DNA of 64,000 nt from Artocarpus heterophyllus (Eukaryota > Streptophyta > Magnoliopsida > Rosales > Moraceae), in NCBI GenBank assembly GCA_025403435.1, contig CM046333.1, positions 35,733,521 through 35,797,520 on the forward strand, in the 5' to 3' direction. The translations under genes were made by a program, and so were the position numbers. The notes beneath the pieces were generated by a model. That model made no database searches. It was not told where the DNA came from and was given only the letters and a program-made list of their open reading frames with translations. Shown one piece after another: positions 27,686 through 37,199 of this stretch. Positions within the stretch are counted from its first letter, which is position 1. Every line of letters begins with the position of its first letter.

Positions 27686-30507
27686 GTTGAGGTGTTAAGA
27701 TCTCCGGCCGGAGCCTGGCGGACACCTCTAACGTATTGTCGGGAGGCTACCCGGCTCGACCCCCAGTGTCCCAGTCGAGTTAGATCCCAGCTGAGTTCCT
27801 AGGGAGGTCGGGAGCCCCCACGCGGATTTGCCTCCGGCGGGGGTGTTGGAAACAAAGTGCGCAGCGGAATTTTTAAAATTTTTCATCAGAGTATTTTCCA
27901 AAACACAAGTTTGACATGTTATATGTATAAATTAAACAGATCTTACTAACCTCAGTATGCCGAAGAACCTCCGCGACCTGTGTAGAGAAGTAACGTTCCA
28001 GAAGAGCCTCAACCAACTGGTCTTCTTTGCTATTCTCTATCCACAACCAGAGTGAGTGTGGGCTCACACGTACAGCTCTTCCACCGGTGACTCTCCTTCC
28101 AACCAATAGAGAGAACCCAAAGCTAGTGTTCGTGATTTGTGAACAAAAGCTCTCAGGGAGTTTTTAGATGCTCACTAGAAGAGTATCACTCTTAATCTCT
28201 CAAATTGATCTTCGTAAATCATTAGACTCACTCCCTTTTTATACCTATTGGTCCTTGGGGTCAGTCCATATCAGATTAGGTCTCAAAAATCGAAACAGAA
28301 TCAAGTTCGGATCAATATCTGATAAGATACGCGTGAAAAACGCGTAATCTTAACTGTCGCGGTCGGCATGCCGAACTGTGTGATAGGCAGGCCGAACTGG
28401 CCAGTTCGGCAGGCCGAACTGTCGAGAAAAAATCTCCGCGAATCTTTTATTTTCCACCCGAGATTCTAAAGGATAAAGTCTCAGTTTTGATTCAAATAGC
28501 CCAATAGAAAAGATATCTGATCAAAACAAACTTTATCAAGATAATCTCTAAGAAAATAAATCAATTCACAATAATTCTACAAGTTTATCTTGTTCTAATT
28601 GTCCAAAATTAAAACAACCGATAAACAGACAAGAATTATCCGAACGCCATAATTCAACAAGTTTATCTTGAACTAATTTCTTACATAATTAATTCAACCG
28701 ATAAACAGACATGAATTATTTGATTCTTATAAATTTTAAACCAATATGATAAATCCGACATAAGTCACCAATTATTGGAAAAGCACGCCGTGTCGTTACA
28801 GGATTTTGTGAGCTAGCAAAGGGGACCAAAATGGACCTATAAAGTTCAAGCTCATGATAATTATGAAACCCAATATCCCAGATATACATTTCACAATTAT
28901 CAACTCCAACGCTACTCCACTAAAAGCTTGGAGCTGCACTCTCGAACTTTATAGAATTACGAAGCTCGTGTAGCTAAGTCTCCATGACATATCATAGTGT
29001 ATCGCATCCCCATATGATCATCCATAATCGGCTTAAGGACAAGTTCTGTCTTACCTTCCCGATTATTTTTATCTTACGTTCCATTGTCTCACCATTAGAA
29101 AACTTACCATCTAAAGATAGTATACCATTCGGTTACACCTATGTATCCAAATGGTTGAGCGCTCCAGTTTTCCAATTACAGGACAACGCATATAAGAGGA
29201 TATCATTACTCCTAAAGAGGAGCTATGGATTCCATATCTATGAATAACAAGTCTACGCTACCAAGAGTCATGCCTCCAACGTACCGGCATGCATGCCACT
29301 ATAGAGATGTGGGAGTCACCCATTGGTACATCAAAAGACACAAATCGAGACAACGGGCCCATTATTCATCTCAGGATTAAGATACAATACAAATTATTGT
29401 CTAAAGTGAATCGATTTGCCAAGACAGAATTATTAATCCAAATCAATTCACTTTATGTCCCGATCCAACACATTGTCACCTATGACAACGCGCTAATGTT
29501 TCTATTCACGGAGTCCAACTCCGATGGCCAAGACAAACCATCTCCCAAAAGGGATATAGACAACATAACAATCTTTACATGAATAAAGCGCCCAACTTTA
29601 TTCCCTCGATTGCGGATCATATATTTTAGACCATCACCTCAAGAGTCGTGTCTACCGCATAATCATCCCATCATATGCCCAACTCTTAAGGTTTAGACTG
29701 ACAGTTTCAGACTACTGTTTGCTTATCATACATTCAACAAATATGAACGTAAAGAGGACAATATTTGGTATCTATAAATGAATAAATTCTTTATTGATAA
29801 AAATGTCTCCAAAACGTATTACATTTTTACTCCTTAGAGCATACATGTCTAACAGGGGGAGCGTGTCCCCCAGGGGTTGAACCTATAACCTCTTGTATAA
29901 GAGGCCTTAAGGTAACCCCCAGGTACCAATCCCTCCAATTTTATGTTGAAGTGTTGAGATCCTTGGCCGGAGCCTGGCAGGCACCTCTAACGTATTGCCG
30001 GGGAGGCTGCTCGGCTCGACCCCGAGTGTCTCAGCCGAGTTAGATCCCAGCTGAGTTCCCAGGGAGGTCGGGAGCCCCCACGCGGATTTGCCTCCCGCGG
30101 GAGGAGCGTGTCCCCCAGGGGTTGAACCTGTAACCTCTTGTATAATAGGCCTTAAGGTAACCCCTAGGTACCAATCCCTCTAATTTTATGTTGAGGTGTT
30201 GAGATCCCTGGCCGGAGCCTGGCGGGCACCTCTAACGTATTGCCAGGGGAGCTGCCCGGCTCTACCTGAGTGTCCCAGCCGAGTTAGATCCCAGCTGAGT
30301 TCCCAGGGAGGTCGAGAGCTCCCACGCGAATTTGCCTCCTGCGGGGGGAGCGTGTCCCCCAGGGGTTGAACCTGTAACCTCTTGTATAAGAGGCCTTAAG
30401 GTAACCCCCAGACTCGGCTGGGACACTCAGGGTCGAGCCGGACAGCCTCCCCGGCAATACGTTAGAGGTGCCCGCCCAGCTTCGGCCGGGGATCTCAACA
30501 CCTCAAC
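27686..30507. mobile_element. GC-rich foldback element with ~245-bp tandem units
   Basis: Without the LTR inside it, the element is about 806 bp. The left end (from GTTGAGGTGTT at 27686) and the right end (…AACACCTCAAC at 30507) form inverted terminal repeats of roughly 96 bp, flanked by AACAATT on both sides. The body is tandem: unit 1 from 27686 (split by a solo LTR), unit 2 at 29945-30189, unit 3 at 30190 to about 30411, then the inverted end 30412-30507. G+C is far higher than in the surroundings. Each full unit contains, on the minus strand, GGTTCAACCCC (a B-box match) preceded by an anticodon-arm-like stem CCTCT-TATACA-AGAGG and an A-box-like TGGTACCTGG. No coding potential is seen. Class unknown. 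Confidence 0.85.
27844..29854 (-). repeat. Solo LTR (copia type) inside the foldback element
   Basis: 2011 bp. On the minus strand it starts TGTTAGACATGTATGC and ends CCGCTGCGCACTTTGTTTCCAACA-like text (last bases TTTCCAACA), the same kind of ends as the copia LTRs in this window. GGGGG flanks both sides (27839-27843 and 29855-29859). Removing the LTR and one GGGGG restores a repeat unit identical in layout to the neighbouring uninterrupted units, which proves insertion and then loss of the internal part by LTR recombination. Open frames inside it (28984, 29289) are chance frames. Confidence 0.93.
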
Positions 30508-30514
30508 AACAATT

Positions 30515-31282
30515 AACACTGCAATTCTTATAATAAAAAATATTAAACAAATGTAAGATTATGCACATAATTGCACGCGTCAAAAGTAGTTTCTTTAGTT
30601 TGGAATTATTTTGAGAGTTTATCAGGGTACTTCGCAAATTGAATTATTATTGTGTTTCACAAAAACACTACACGAAGACAAAAACACAATAATCCTAAAC
30701 TGGATCTAAAAGATCAAGTTGTTGTTCTTAAGAGACACATCAATGAATTTATAAAGTGGGCACTTGAATCATATATATTCAAATTTTATGACGAGTGAGA
30801 TAGGCATAACTAATCTAAATCAGATTTACCAATCGTAATAAAAAAAAAAACACTGTTGCAGTACTGTCAAATTATCAATCTTAAAAATAAAAAACAAAAA
30901 TAAAATAAAATAAAACAAAAGAAACCCTGCAAAAGTTCAATTATCAGACCAAAAGAAAAAAAAAATCCTGCAATGACAATTATAAATGTTGTAGCCAAGC
31001 ATGTACCAAAACAATGACTTAAGTTTTCAGCCAAAAAAAAATTATAATAATTATAATAATACTAATAATAATTCAATAACTTAAGCATTAGATGGTTTTG
31101 AATCCTACCACTCTTGTCAAACTTGTATTGATGGATATAAACAAACACATTTACTGAAATTCCGATATCAACAATCTGTCCATTACCACTGTATAGTGGC
31201 ACAAGAAAATTAATATGAAAAATATGTGAGCAAGATTTTTAAAGAAGAAAAATGTGCAAAAAGCTTTTAATAACTAACTCAA
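30515..31282. other. AT-rich stretch, no gene seen
   Basis: A-rich low-complexity DNA with several A runs (about 30840, 30890-30960, 31035). It includes the 3' flank of the small membrane protein gene on the minus strand. Confidence 0.5.
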
Positions 31283-31636
31283 TTAAGCAAGCTTCAAGGC
31301 ATCAATATAATGTCTGACACGTCTTGCATTTACTTTGAACTTAAAGACTACTTCTTCATACAAAGGTTTAAGCATCAAAGCAACGCCAACAACACGATCT
31401 ACTAGTACACATACAATCAGAACCAAACCCAATTCGAGATTTGCCTTTGTCTCTTCAAAGCACCAGGAAATGGCCGGATAGACGTTGAGCAAATCGACCG
31501 CAACGACGGAGAATAGTCCGATGGAGAATGAGAGAAATAGGGCGATGGAAGCGAGGGAGACGGCGAGGAGAAGGAGGGTGGCGATGAAAGAGCCGTGGAG
31601 GAATGCGAGGAGGAAAAGCTCCAAGTTGGATGACAT
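31283..31636 (-). CDS. Small membrane protein of unknown function
   Basis: A 117-codon frame from the ATG at 31636 (MSSNLELFLLAFLHG). Residues about 12 to 50 form one long hydrophobic stretch, probably two closely spaced membrane helices, and residues 70 to 90 form another (LVLIVCVLVDRVVGVALML). The tail is basic (FKVNARRVRHYIDALKLA). G+C is higher than the flanks, as in a real coding exon. An upstream in-frame ATG at 31744 would add 36 residues, but the context at 31636 and the sharp rise in composition favour the shorter form. I do not recognise the family. Confidence 0.65.
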   Translation of the reverse strand: MSSNLELFLLAFLHGSFIATLLLLAVSLASIALFLSFSIGLFSVVAVDLLNVYPAISWCFEETKANLELGLVLIVCVLVDRVVGVALMLKPLYEEVVFKFKVNARRVRHYIDALKLA

Positions 31637-31945
31637 TCTAGTGGAGTAATGGTTGAAAATAAACTCATGAAATTTTGTTGTTAAAAAGAAGGAAATTTTA
31701 GGCGCTGAAGGATATAGGCTCGAGCGGAGATGAAAAAGGAGCATTTTGGGAATTGTCTTCCTTTGTGTTACAATATTATAGAGAACATATGTTGGGATCT
31801 TGGGGGCTGTTCATGCAAGCAAAGGAAGGATTCTCATTCTATACTTGGACATTGGAAATTTGGAATGCCTTGAGAACGTAAAAAGTTAGTGAGAACAGAG
31901 AAAAGACGAAATGAGATAAAAACAAAAAATTAGCAGTGAAAACTC

Positions 31946-32017
31946 CATCGACAGCAGGATTCGAACCTATGCAGACAAAGCCCAACAAATTTTGAGCCTA
32001 TCTCCTTAACCATCGAC
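31946..32017 (-). pseudogene. tRNA-Ser pseudogene with deleted D arm
   Basis: On the minus strand the sequence follows the plant tRNA-Ser(UGA) type: acceptor start GTCGA, TGGTTAAGGAGA, a long variable arm with TTGGGCTTTG, T arm AGGTTCGAATCCTGCT and acceptor end TGTCGA. About ten bases between GTCGA and TGGTTAAGG, covering the start of the D arm and the A box, are missing. The anticodon loop reads CTCAAAA where the normal serine tRNA has CTTGAAA, so the anticodon position would be CAA. It is very unlikely to work as a tRNA. Confidence 0.8.
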
Positions 32018-32244
32018 AGTTAGTGACATAACTTATGTGCGTTTTATTTGAATTGATCTTACGACTATTAAACATTCTTCTTCTTTTCTTTCTTTTTCCC
32101 CTTTTTTTACTTTCTTTTTTTAATTTAACTAAGCCTGAAGTATATTAATTGATCCCATCTTGCAAAACAGAACGTTTTTTCTTTTACCTTTCGGCTAAAA
32201 AGTTCGTGCTATTGTAATCTTGGAGCTGGATGAAATCTGGCTAA

Positions 32245-32405
32245 AAGGTCATGGTTTCGTTTAAAAAATCTCTTGAAACTAAAAAATTTCAACTATTATA
32301 GTAAAAAGTAAAAATTTGTTACAATATAAAACTTTTATATATTACAATTTTTAAGTTTTAACTAATTAACAATTTTGATTGCTAATAAACAAATAAACAT
32401 TATAA
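32245..32405. repeat. Copy of the small ACTCTTACATG-core repeat
   Basis: Contains TTTCAACTATTATAGTAAAA, TTACAATATAAAACTTTTAT and AATTTTTAAGTTTTAACT, the same order of blocks as the copies near 51.0 and 54.5 kb. Confidence 0.5.
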
Positions 32406-32609
32406 CAATTTTGATTGCTAATAAGCAAATAAAATGAAATAAGGTCAAACCAAAGGACAACATTGGACAACAAAATTTTTTTTCATCTCTATGGGTTAAA
32501 ATTATTTAATTCATAAAATTATAAGTTCCAGTCTATTATGTACTATACATTTTTAAACTAGAATCTACTTTTTTATTAATTACAGTGGGATTAAATATGA
32601 TTGCTCCAA

Positions 32610-33609
32610 CAACAACTTTGTAATAGTAAGAGATGCTTAGTTCTGCAATTCTGGAAGGTGGAAGCATAGGAAAGCTTATTACGTTTAACCGTTTAAGTTC
32701 AAACTTCCAAACACAACCAGCTCAAATCATCAGTAGCATTACGCATTTAGATCATGCCCCTTCCCCACTTGCTGTGGAAGCCCTAGCTCTATTGCTTGTT
32801 GCCAAACAGGCTGTTATTCTAAAGCAGACTCATGTGATCTTCGAAAGCAACTTGAACTCGGACGTGCTGGTGAAAAGCATTTTGGAAGATACCTTGGAGA
32901 GCTCTTGGGAAATTCCTGATATAAATAGATTCGAATTAATAATTTGATTTGAATTGTACGATTTGAATTGTTATCTGAATTGACGGTCGAATGTACATTT
33001 AAGTTTTAATCTGAACATTGAATAAATTTAGAATTTGTGTTTAGAGAGGTAGTGAAAAAGTTTTTTAATTTATTAACATATCTAATAAAATCTTAATGTT
33101 AATGATCTTAAAATATATGCAATATGGATCTTAATTTATTCCTCTCTTCACTTAAAAGACAATGAAAAAAATCATCTCAATTGAATATCAAATGAAGAAA
33201 TTATGATTTTTTTCCTCAAATATAGAAGAAAAATTTCACCTTTTACTATAGCAAAGATATCCATGTATCAAGAGTTTAGTGGGATCAAAACTCTGAAAAC
33301 TTGGATTCTTGATACTCATTTGATTCTAATTTTAAGGGAAACAAACATGTATCTAAAAAATTCTTGGCACTCGAATTCAAATTTTAGTATGTTGATTCCA
33401 AAGAATACTCCAACCAAACACACTTTTAAACTCCTTCCATTCTGCTGTCAACCCCCTCTCTTGCTGGTTTATCATCAAAGTGGACAAGAAGGCCAATCTT
33501 GCGGCACATAATCTAGTTTGCTGGGCTAAATTCTCTTCATACTCAGGACCTGTTAATCCTCATGCTATTCCTAAAGATGCACTCGTTTCCATCAAAAAAA
33601 AAAAAAAAA
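32610..33609 (+). pseudogene. RNase H-like (RVT_3 type) retro-pseudogene, split by a MITE
   Basis: Left part: VIVRDA-like start near 32620, then AVEALALLLVAKQAVILKQTHVIFESNLNSD in blocks (the EA-x-A-L and FESD-like motifs of plant non-LTR-type RNase H domains) and SSWEIPDI. After the MITE (about 32925-33425) reading continues in another frame as NSFHSAV, DKKANLAAHNLVCWAKF, matching the xREAN-x-AAHxLAxWA motif that ends such domains. A run of 16 A at 33594-33609 directly follows the last readable codons, the mark of a retroposed copy. Stops and frameshifts occur upstream of 32640. Probably a LINE 3' end or a retroposed domesticated RNase H gene. Confidence 0.75.
32925..33425 (+). mobile_element. 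Tourist-like MITE copy 2
   Basis: Collinear with copy 1 (4534-5076), sharing TTTGAATTGTTATCTGAATT, GTGTTTAGAGAGGTAGTGAA, ATCTAATAAAATCTTAATG and the right end CCAACCAAACACACTT. The left terminal ~15 bases are missing. TAA occurs at both junctions as a possible 3-bp target duplication. Confidence 0.75.
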
Positions 33610-34268
33610 CTCCAAACACAACAATATCTTTATTATTAGTTTTCTCTCTTTTTTTTCTAGATGTCCCATGGCAAAGGCAACGTTAATTGTCAAACTCATT
33701 TCCCTCATTTCTGAGGAAACATGTTGATTGCCAAGTGTGAGAGGAAAAAATGCTCCTAAAAGCCTTTAAAAAAAACTACATTATTGAAAATTGCTGTGCC
33801 TTGTTACACTTGGACAATAGGAAAGAAAAGTAGCCAAATTCTGCACCTTTCTGAACTTCATGATGGTAACAAGCATATTTGCTTTTCTTCAAAACGAACA
33901 TCCTACAAAGAAAACGGCCAAAAACACGAGAGACAAAAACATATTTACCCCTCAAGAGAGAAATATTTGTCTTCAAATGCTTCCCCATTTTGGCATTCTG
34001 AAACGATGGTAACCAGCATATTATCATACGAGTTCTACATCAGAAGGTTAAGATTACTTAACCACCAAGAAATGGTTTAAGAATATGGTTTTATGTTTCT
34101 TGTCGGATCCTTCCAGCCCTGAAAATCAATCGAAGAGCAAAAAACGAACAATATAGCTTGAGAAAACTGCTTTTGAAAAGAACATCTGGTGCTGGTATGT
34201 AGGCTAAAACAAAAGATCCAAAAAGCTTACCTTTTGCATCCATGCGATCTCCTCTCACGTAAAGAACT
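33610..34268. other. Spacer and IRX9H 3' untranslated region
   Basis: No gene is supported. The right part, up to the IRX9H stop at 34269, should contain the 3' untranslated region of that gene on the minus strand. Short frames on both strands at 33776-34080 overlap each other and lack any recognisable content. Confidence 0.5.
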
Positions 34269-36294
34269 TCACGCAAGGGAAGCAATGACATTTAGATTAT
34301 CCTTCATGAACCATTCATGAAGATAAAAGGCGTTGGGCGATTCAAGATGAAGATGCCAAACCATGATTCTCGAGCAATCTTCTAGTAATCCTTCCATTTG
34401 GCTCTCATCTTCCACAATTTGTTCAATAAATGTGCTAACCTAGAAGAGCACATCATATAGGTTAGTAATTGAAACCAGGATGTCAAATCTTGCTCCTGAT
34501 AACTTCTCCTATTTTAATCCTTTGTGCATAAAGGCTGAAGAATTTTAGAATAGGATATGAAAAATATACTCTATTAGTAAAACATGGTTCTAAACCGTTA
34601 GAAATTCATCAAGTTCAGTTAGATTGTCATACTTATCTTAATTTAAATACGATCTGACGGTTTAGAATTGTGTCCTACTACTAGAGTATTTTTGCATTTT
34701 CCATCATAGAATTCTCCTAGAAGGTTTAAACATTGGAAGAGATGTCCAGAAAAAGGACAAATTAACAGGAATTTTGTTCAATTCTTCTTTAACTATAACA
34801 AAATAACAACCAACAATTCACTGATTTTTTTTTTTTGTCCTGTTTAATGACTACTTTGATAATTACTGAAGAATCAATTTGTCCCCACTTGTCCTTACAA
34901 ATTGGCCAATATGTTCGCTTGATTTACGTTGGCAATCAGGCTTCTATATTATATACTTCAGATTCAAACGAAAGAGTAGGCAAGAAATAAGAATCAGAGG
35001 AGTATAGGAAACACTAACTTGGAGAGCATCCTTGACAGTGTCACGCTGCCTAATAGGTTCAAGCATGGGTCTGTGCCACCTCTTGGGATCCCAGAGTATA
35101 GTACTATTGAAGGCAAAACCTGATATTTCAGTATGGAATCTCCGAAGTCTCCATCTTAGTCCATTTATGTGCCATCCAATCACTTTTGTTCCATTACAAA
35201 CAGGACCCTCCAATACAGCAATGTTTTTGTTCTCCACTTTGGAAACAGTCCATACCCCAAATCGCCTAAACTCAAAAAATGGCACATAAATATCACTACA
35301 AAATGCAAAGCAAGAATAAACAGCCAAAATAAACTTGTTCATCATGAGAAAAGAAACAGAATGTTGATATAGTCATTTTGTACCTAATCTGCCTCATTTG
35401 CTCAAAAAGATGAATTGAGTAGATATTATCATCATCTGCAAAGTAGACTATACCATCAAGATGGTGAGTTTCGATGTGCGATAGCGCAACATTTCTTTGA
35501 TGAACTCTTCTGTCCCTTACATCAGTTAAATTTAAGTTGCAAACAAGGTGCCTGTACATAACCCCAGTTCTCCTCAACAAGCCAGCTGTTTCTGCAGATT
35601 GGGTGGTCATGTCCACAACGATCCACAACAAAGGAGGCGAGATCAATTTCAATGTGTGTGCCAACCGATTCAGGTAATAGGCCTGGAATGGACAGACATA
35701 TGTTGGGGTCACAATTATCAAAAGCTTCTGGGACTTTAGCTCCGACTCTTGGAGAAATGATTGGTTATAACCAATAGAATCTTCAGAAATACCGTCTATT
35801 GATTTTGACTCCTTTAGTTGTGATTTCAATGTAGCATTTTCCCTCATAGCCACATTGTCTAACTCTAATGGAATATCATTCCTAGATACACTATCAAACG
35901 GCTGAAAGTTTCCGACTGCTGAAATCATCTCAAAGGAGAAGGCCTGATGCTGTGACATGAATTTTGTGGATAAATTTATAGAAGAGAACGGAGTAAACCC
36001 GATAAACACTCCAACCACAAAACACACAAAGAATTGGAAAAGTGCCCTCCTCCATACTTGTCCCTTAAGTTTTGACTTCTCGAGTGGCCTTGATGTCCTC
36101 GGCGAGAACACACCAAGAACATAAGATTGCGAGTCCAATGAGTTGGACAGAGTGGAAATAAAACCACCAGATGGCGGATGGCTCTGAGCACATGACAAAT
36201 ACCTGGAAAGCGGGGAAGGAACCGAGCATGCTTCCCCATTCAACGCAGTTCCAGGCTGAGGCACCGACGACAGGGTTCTTCTAATGGATGCCAT
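34269..36294 (-). CDS. IRX9H: GT43 xylan glycosyltransferase, IRX9H/IRX9L type
   Basis: Type II Golgi membrane protein of glycosyltransferase family 43, needed with IRX14-type partners and IRX10 proteins for building the xylan backbone of cell walls. Exons, minus strand: 36294-35384, 35265-35019, 34439-34269; phases agree and give 442 residues. The N-terminus [10 protein letters not shown] and Ser/Pro-rich cytosolic tail precede one membrane helix (about residues 84-103), a stem, then the GT43 domain with [26 protein letters not shown], the DDD triplet at residues 287-289 (FADDDNIYS), [23 protein letters not shown] and [11 protein letters not shown]. It differs from classical IRX9 in the N-terminus and matches the IRX9H/IRX9L group. 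A 5' untranslated intron is possible but not resolved. Confidence 0.93.
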
Positions 36295-37100
36295 GCATTA
36301 AAAACCAAACAAAATCGAATTCTTTCTCACTCACTATCAAACTTCACCTTCCTCAGAAGGATCTGATAAATCAATTACCTTCACAAGGCCTCTTAATTTA
36401 CTCGCATTCGTGCTAAAGCCAACAATAATTACCCATCACAAATCTTGATTTCAAACAATTTTTATGCATGACCCGATTGAGCCTTTCTAAAAAGTCCTCA
36501 ACTATTCAGTAAATCCAACTTTAGCATCTACAAGAGCGAATATCCAAAATTCATAGTCCAAATACCATGTTATATGTATGCATCACTTGATAAACATCAA
36601 ATATTCTCCAACTGAATTGATCTCAAAAGCACAAAATCTCCCTCCAATTTTCGCATTCAAAAAATAAACTCCAAAAATCAGTAAAAAAATCAACTTTCCC
36701 CTCAACTACCACAAATTGCCCCGATAAACTCTTCGACCCACATGAAATAGCAAAGTAGCAACAAATCAGAGCATTAAAAAAAAACACCCAATCACCAAGA
36801 AATATATCAAATTTTGCTCTTCCAATTCCAAAACTAAGAGATTTTTCGATCGAAACACGATTAAAAGTAAACTCAAGCCAAATGGGTCGTTCACATTACC
36901 GCTCAACGGATCCTTTTTCGCCAAGAGAGAATGAACAAAATCTGCTTCCGCTTTATCCGTCACAAACTAGCAAAAATGTAGAGCTTCGCAGCAGAAAAAT
37001 GGAGTCTTCCAAGGTTTTGAGTCAAAAAGAGTAGAGTTCTGGTATGGTTTTTTTAAGATCTTGAGCGCTCATCAGTGAAAACATGACTCGTAATAAAGCT

Positions 37101-37176
37101 AGAGAGAGAGAGAGATGGTGATGGGAGGGACCTGAGTTGAGTCAATGATTCACGCTCTCTCTCTCTCTCTCTATCT
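37101..37176. repeat. (GA)n and (CT)n microsatellites upstream of IRX9H
   Basis: A GA run at 37101-37124 and a CT run at 37153-37175 lie about 0.8 kb upstream of the IRX9H start. They are opposite in strand, so the pair could form a hairpin. GA/CT tracts are common in plant core promoters and 5' leaders, so a promoter role is plausible but not shown. Confidence 0.7.
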
Positions 37177-37199
37177 GTGAGACAGTGATTCGGACAAAA

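Noticed and set aside
28984..29582. Two open frames of 87 and 97 codons
   Set aside because: Both fall inside the solo copia LTR, which is non-coding.
27679..30514. Foldback element as a tRNA gene cluster
   Set aside because: The units have B-box and stem-like parts but no proper acceptor stem or D arm, so they are at most tRNA-related, not tRNA genes.
30332..30556. 74-codon frame across the end of the foldback element
   Set aside because: It consists of the repeat unit and its inverted copy; the same words occur in other frames in neighbouring units.
31283..31744. Longer start (31744) for the small membrane protein
   Set aside because: The extra 36 residues come from DNA with different composition and include no conserved feature; the ATG at 31636 fits the coding block better.
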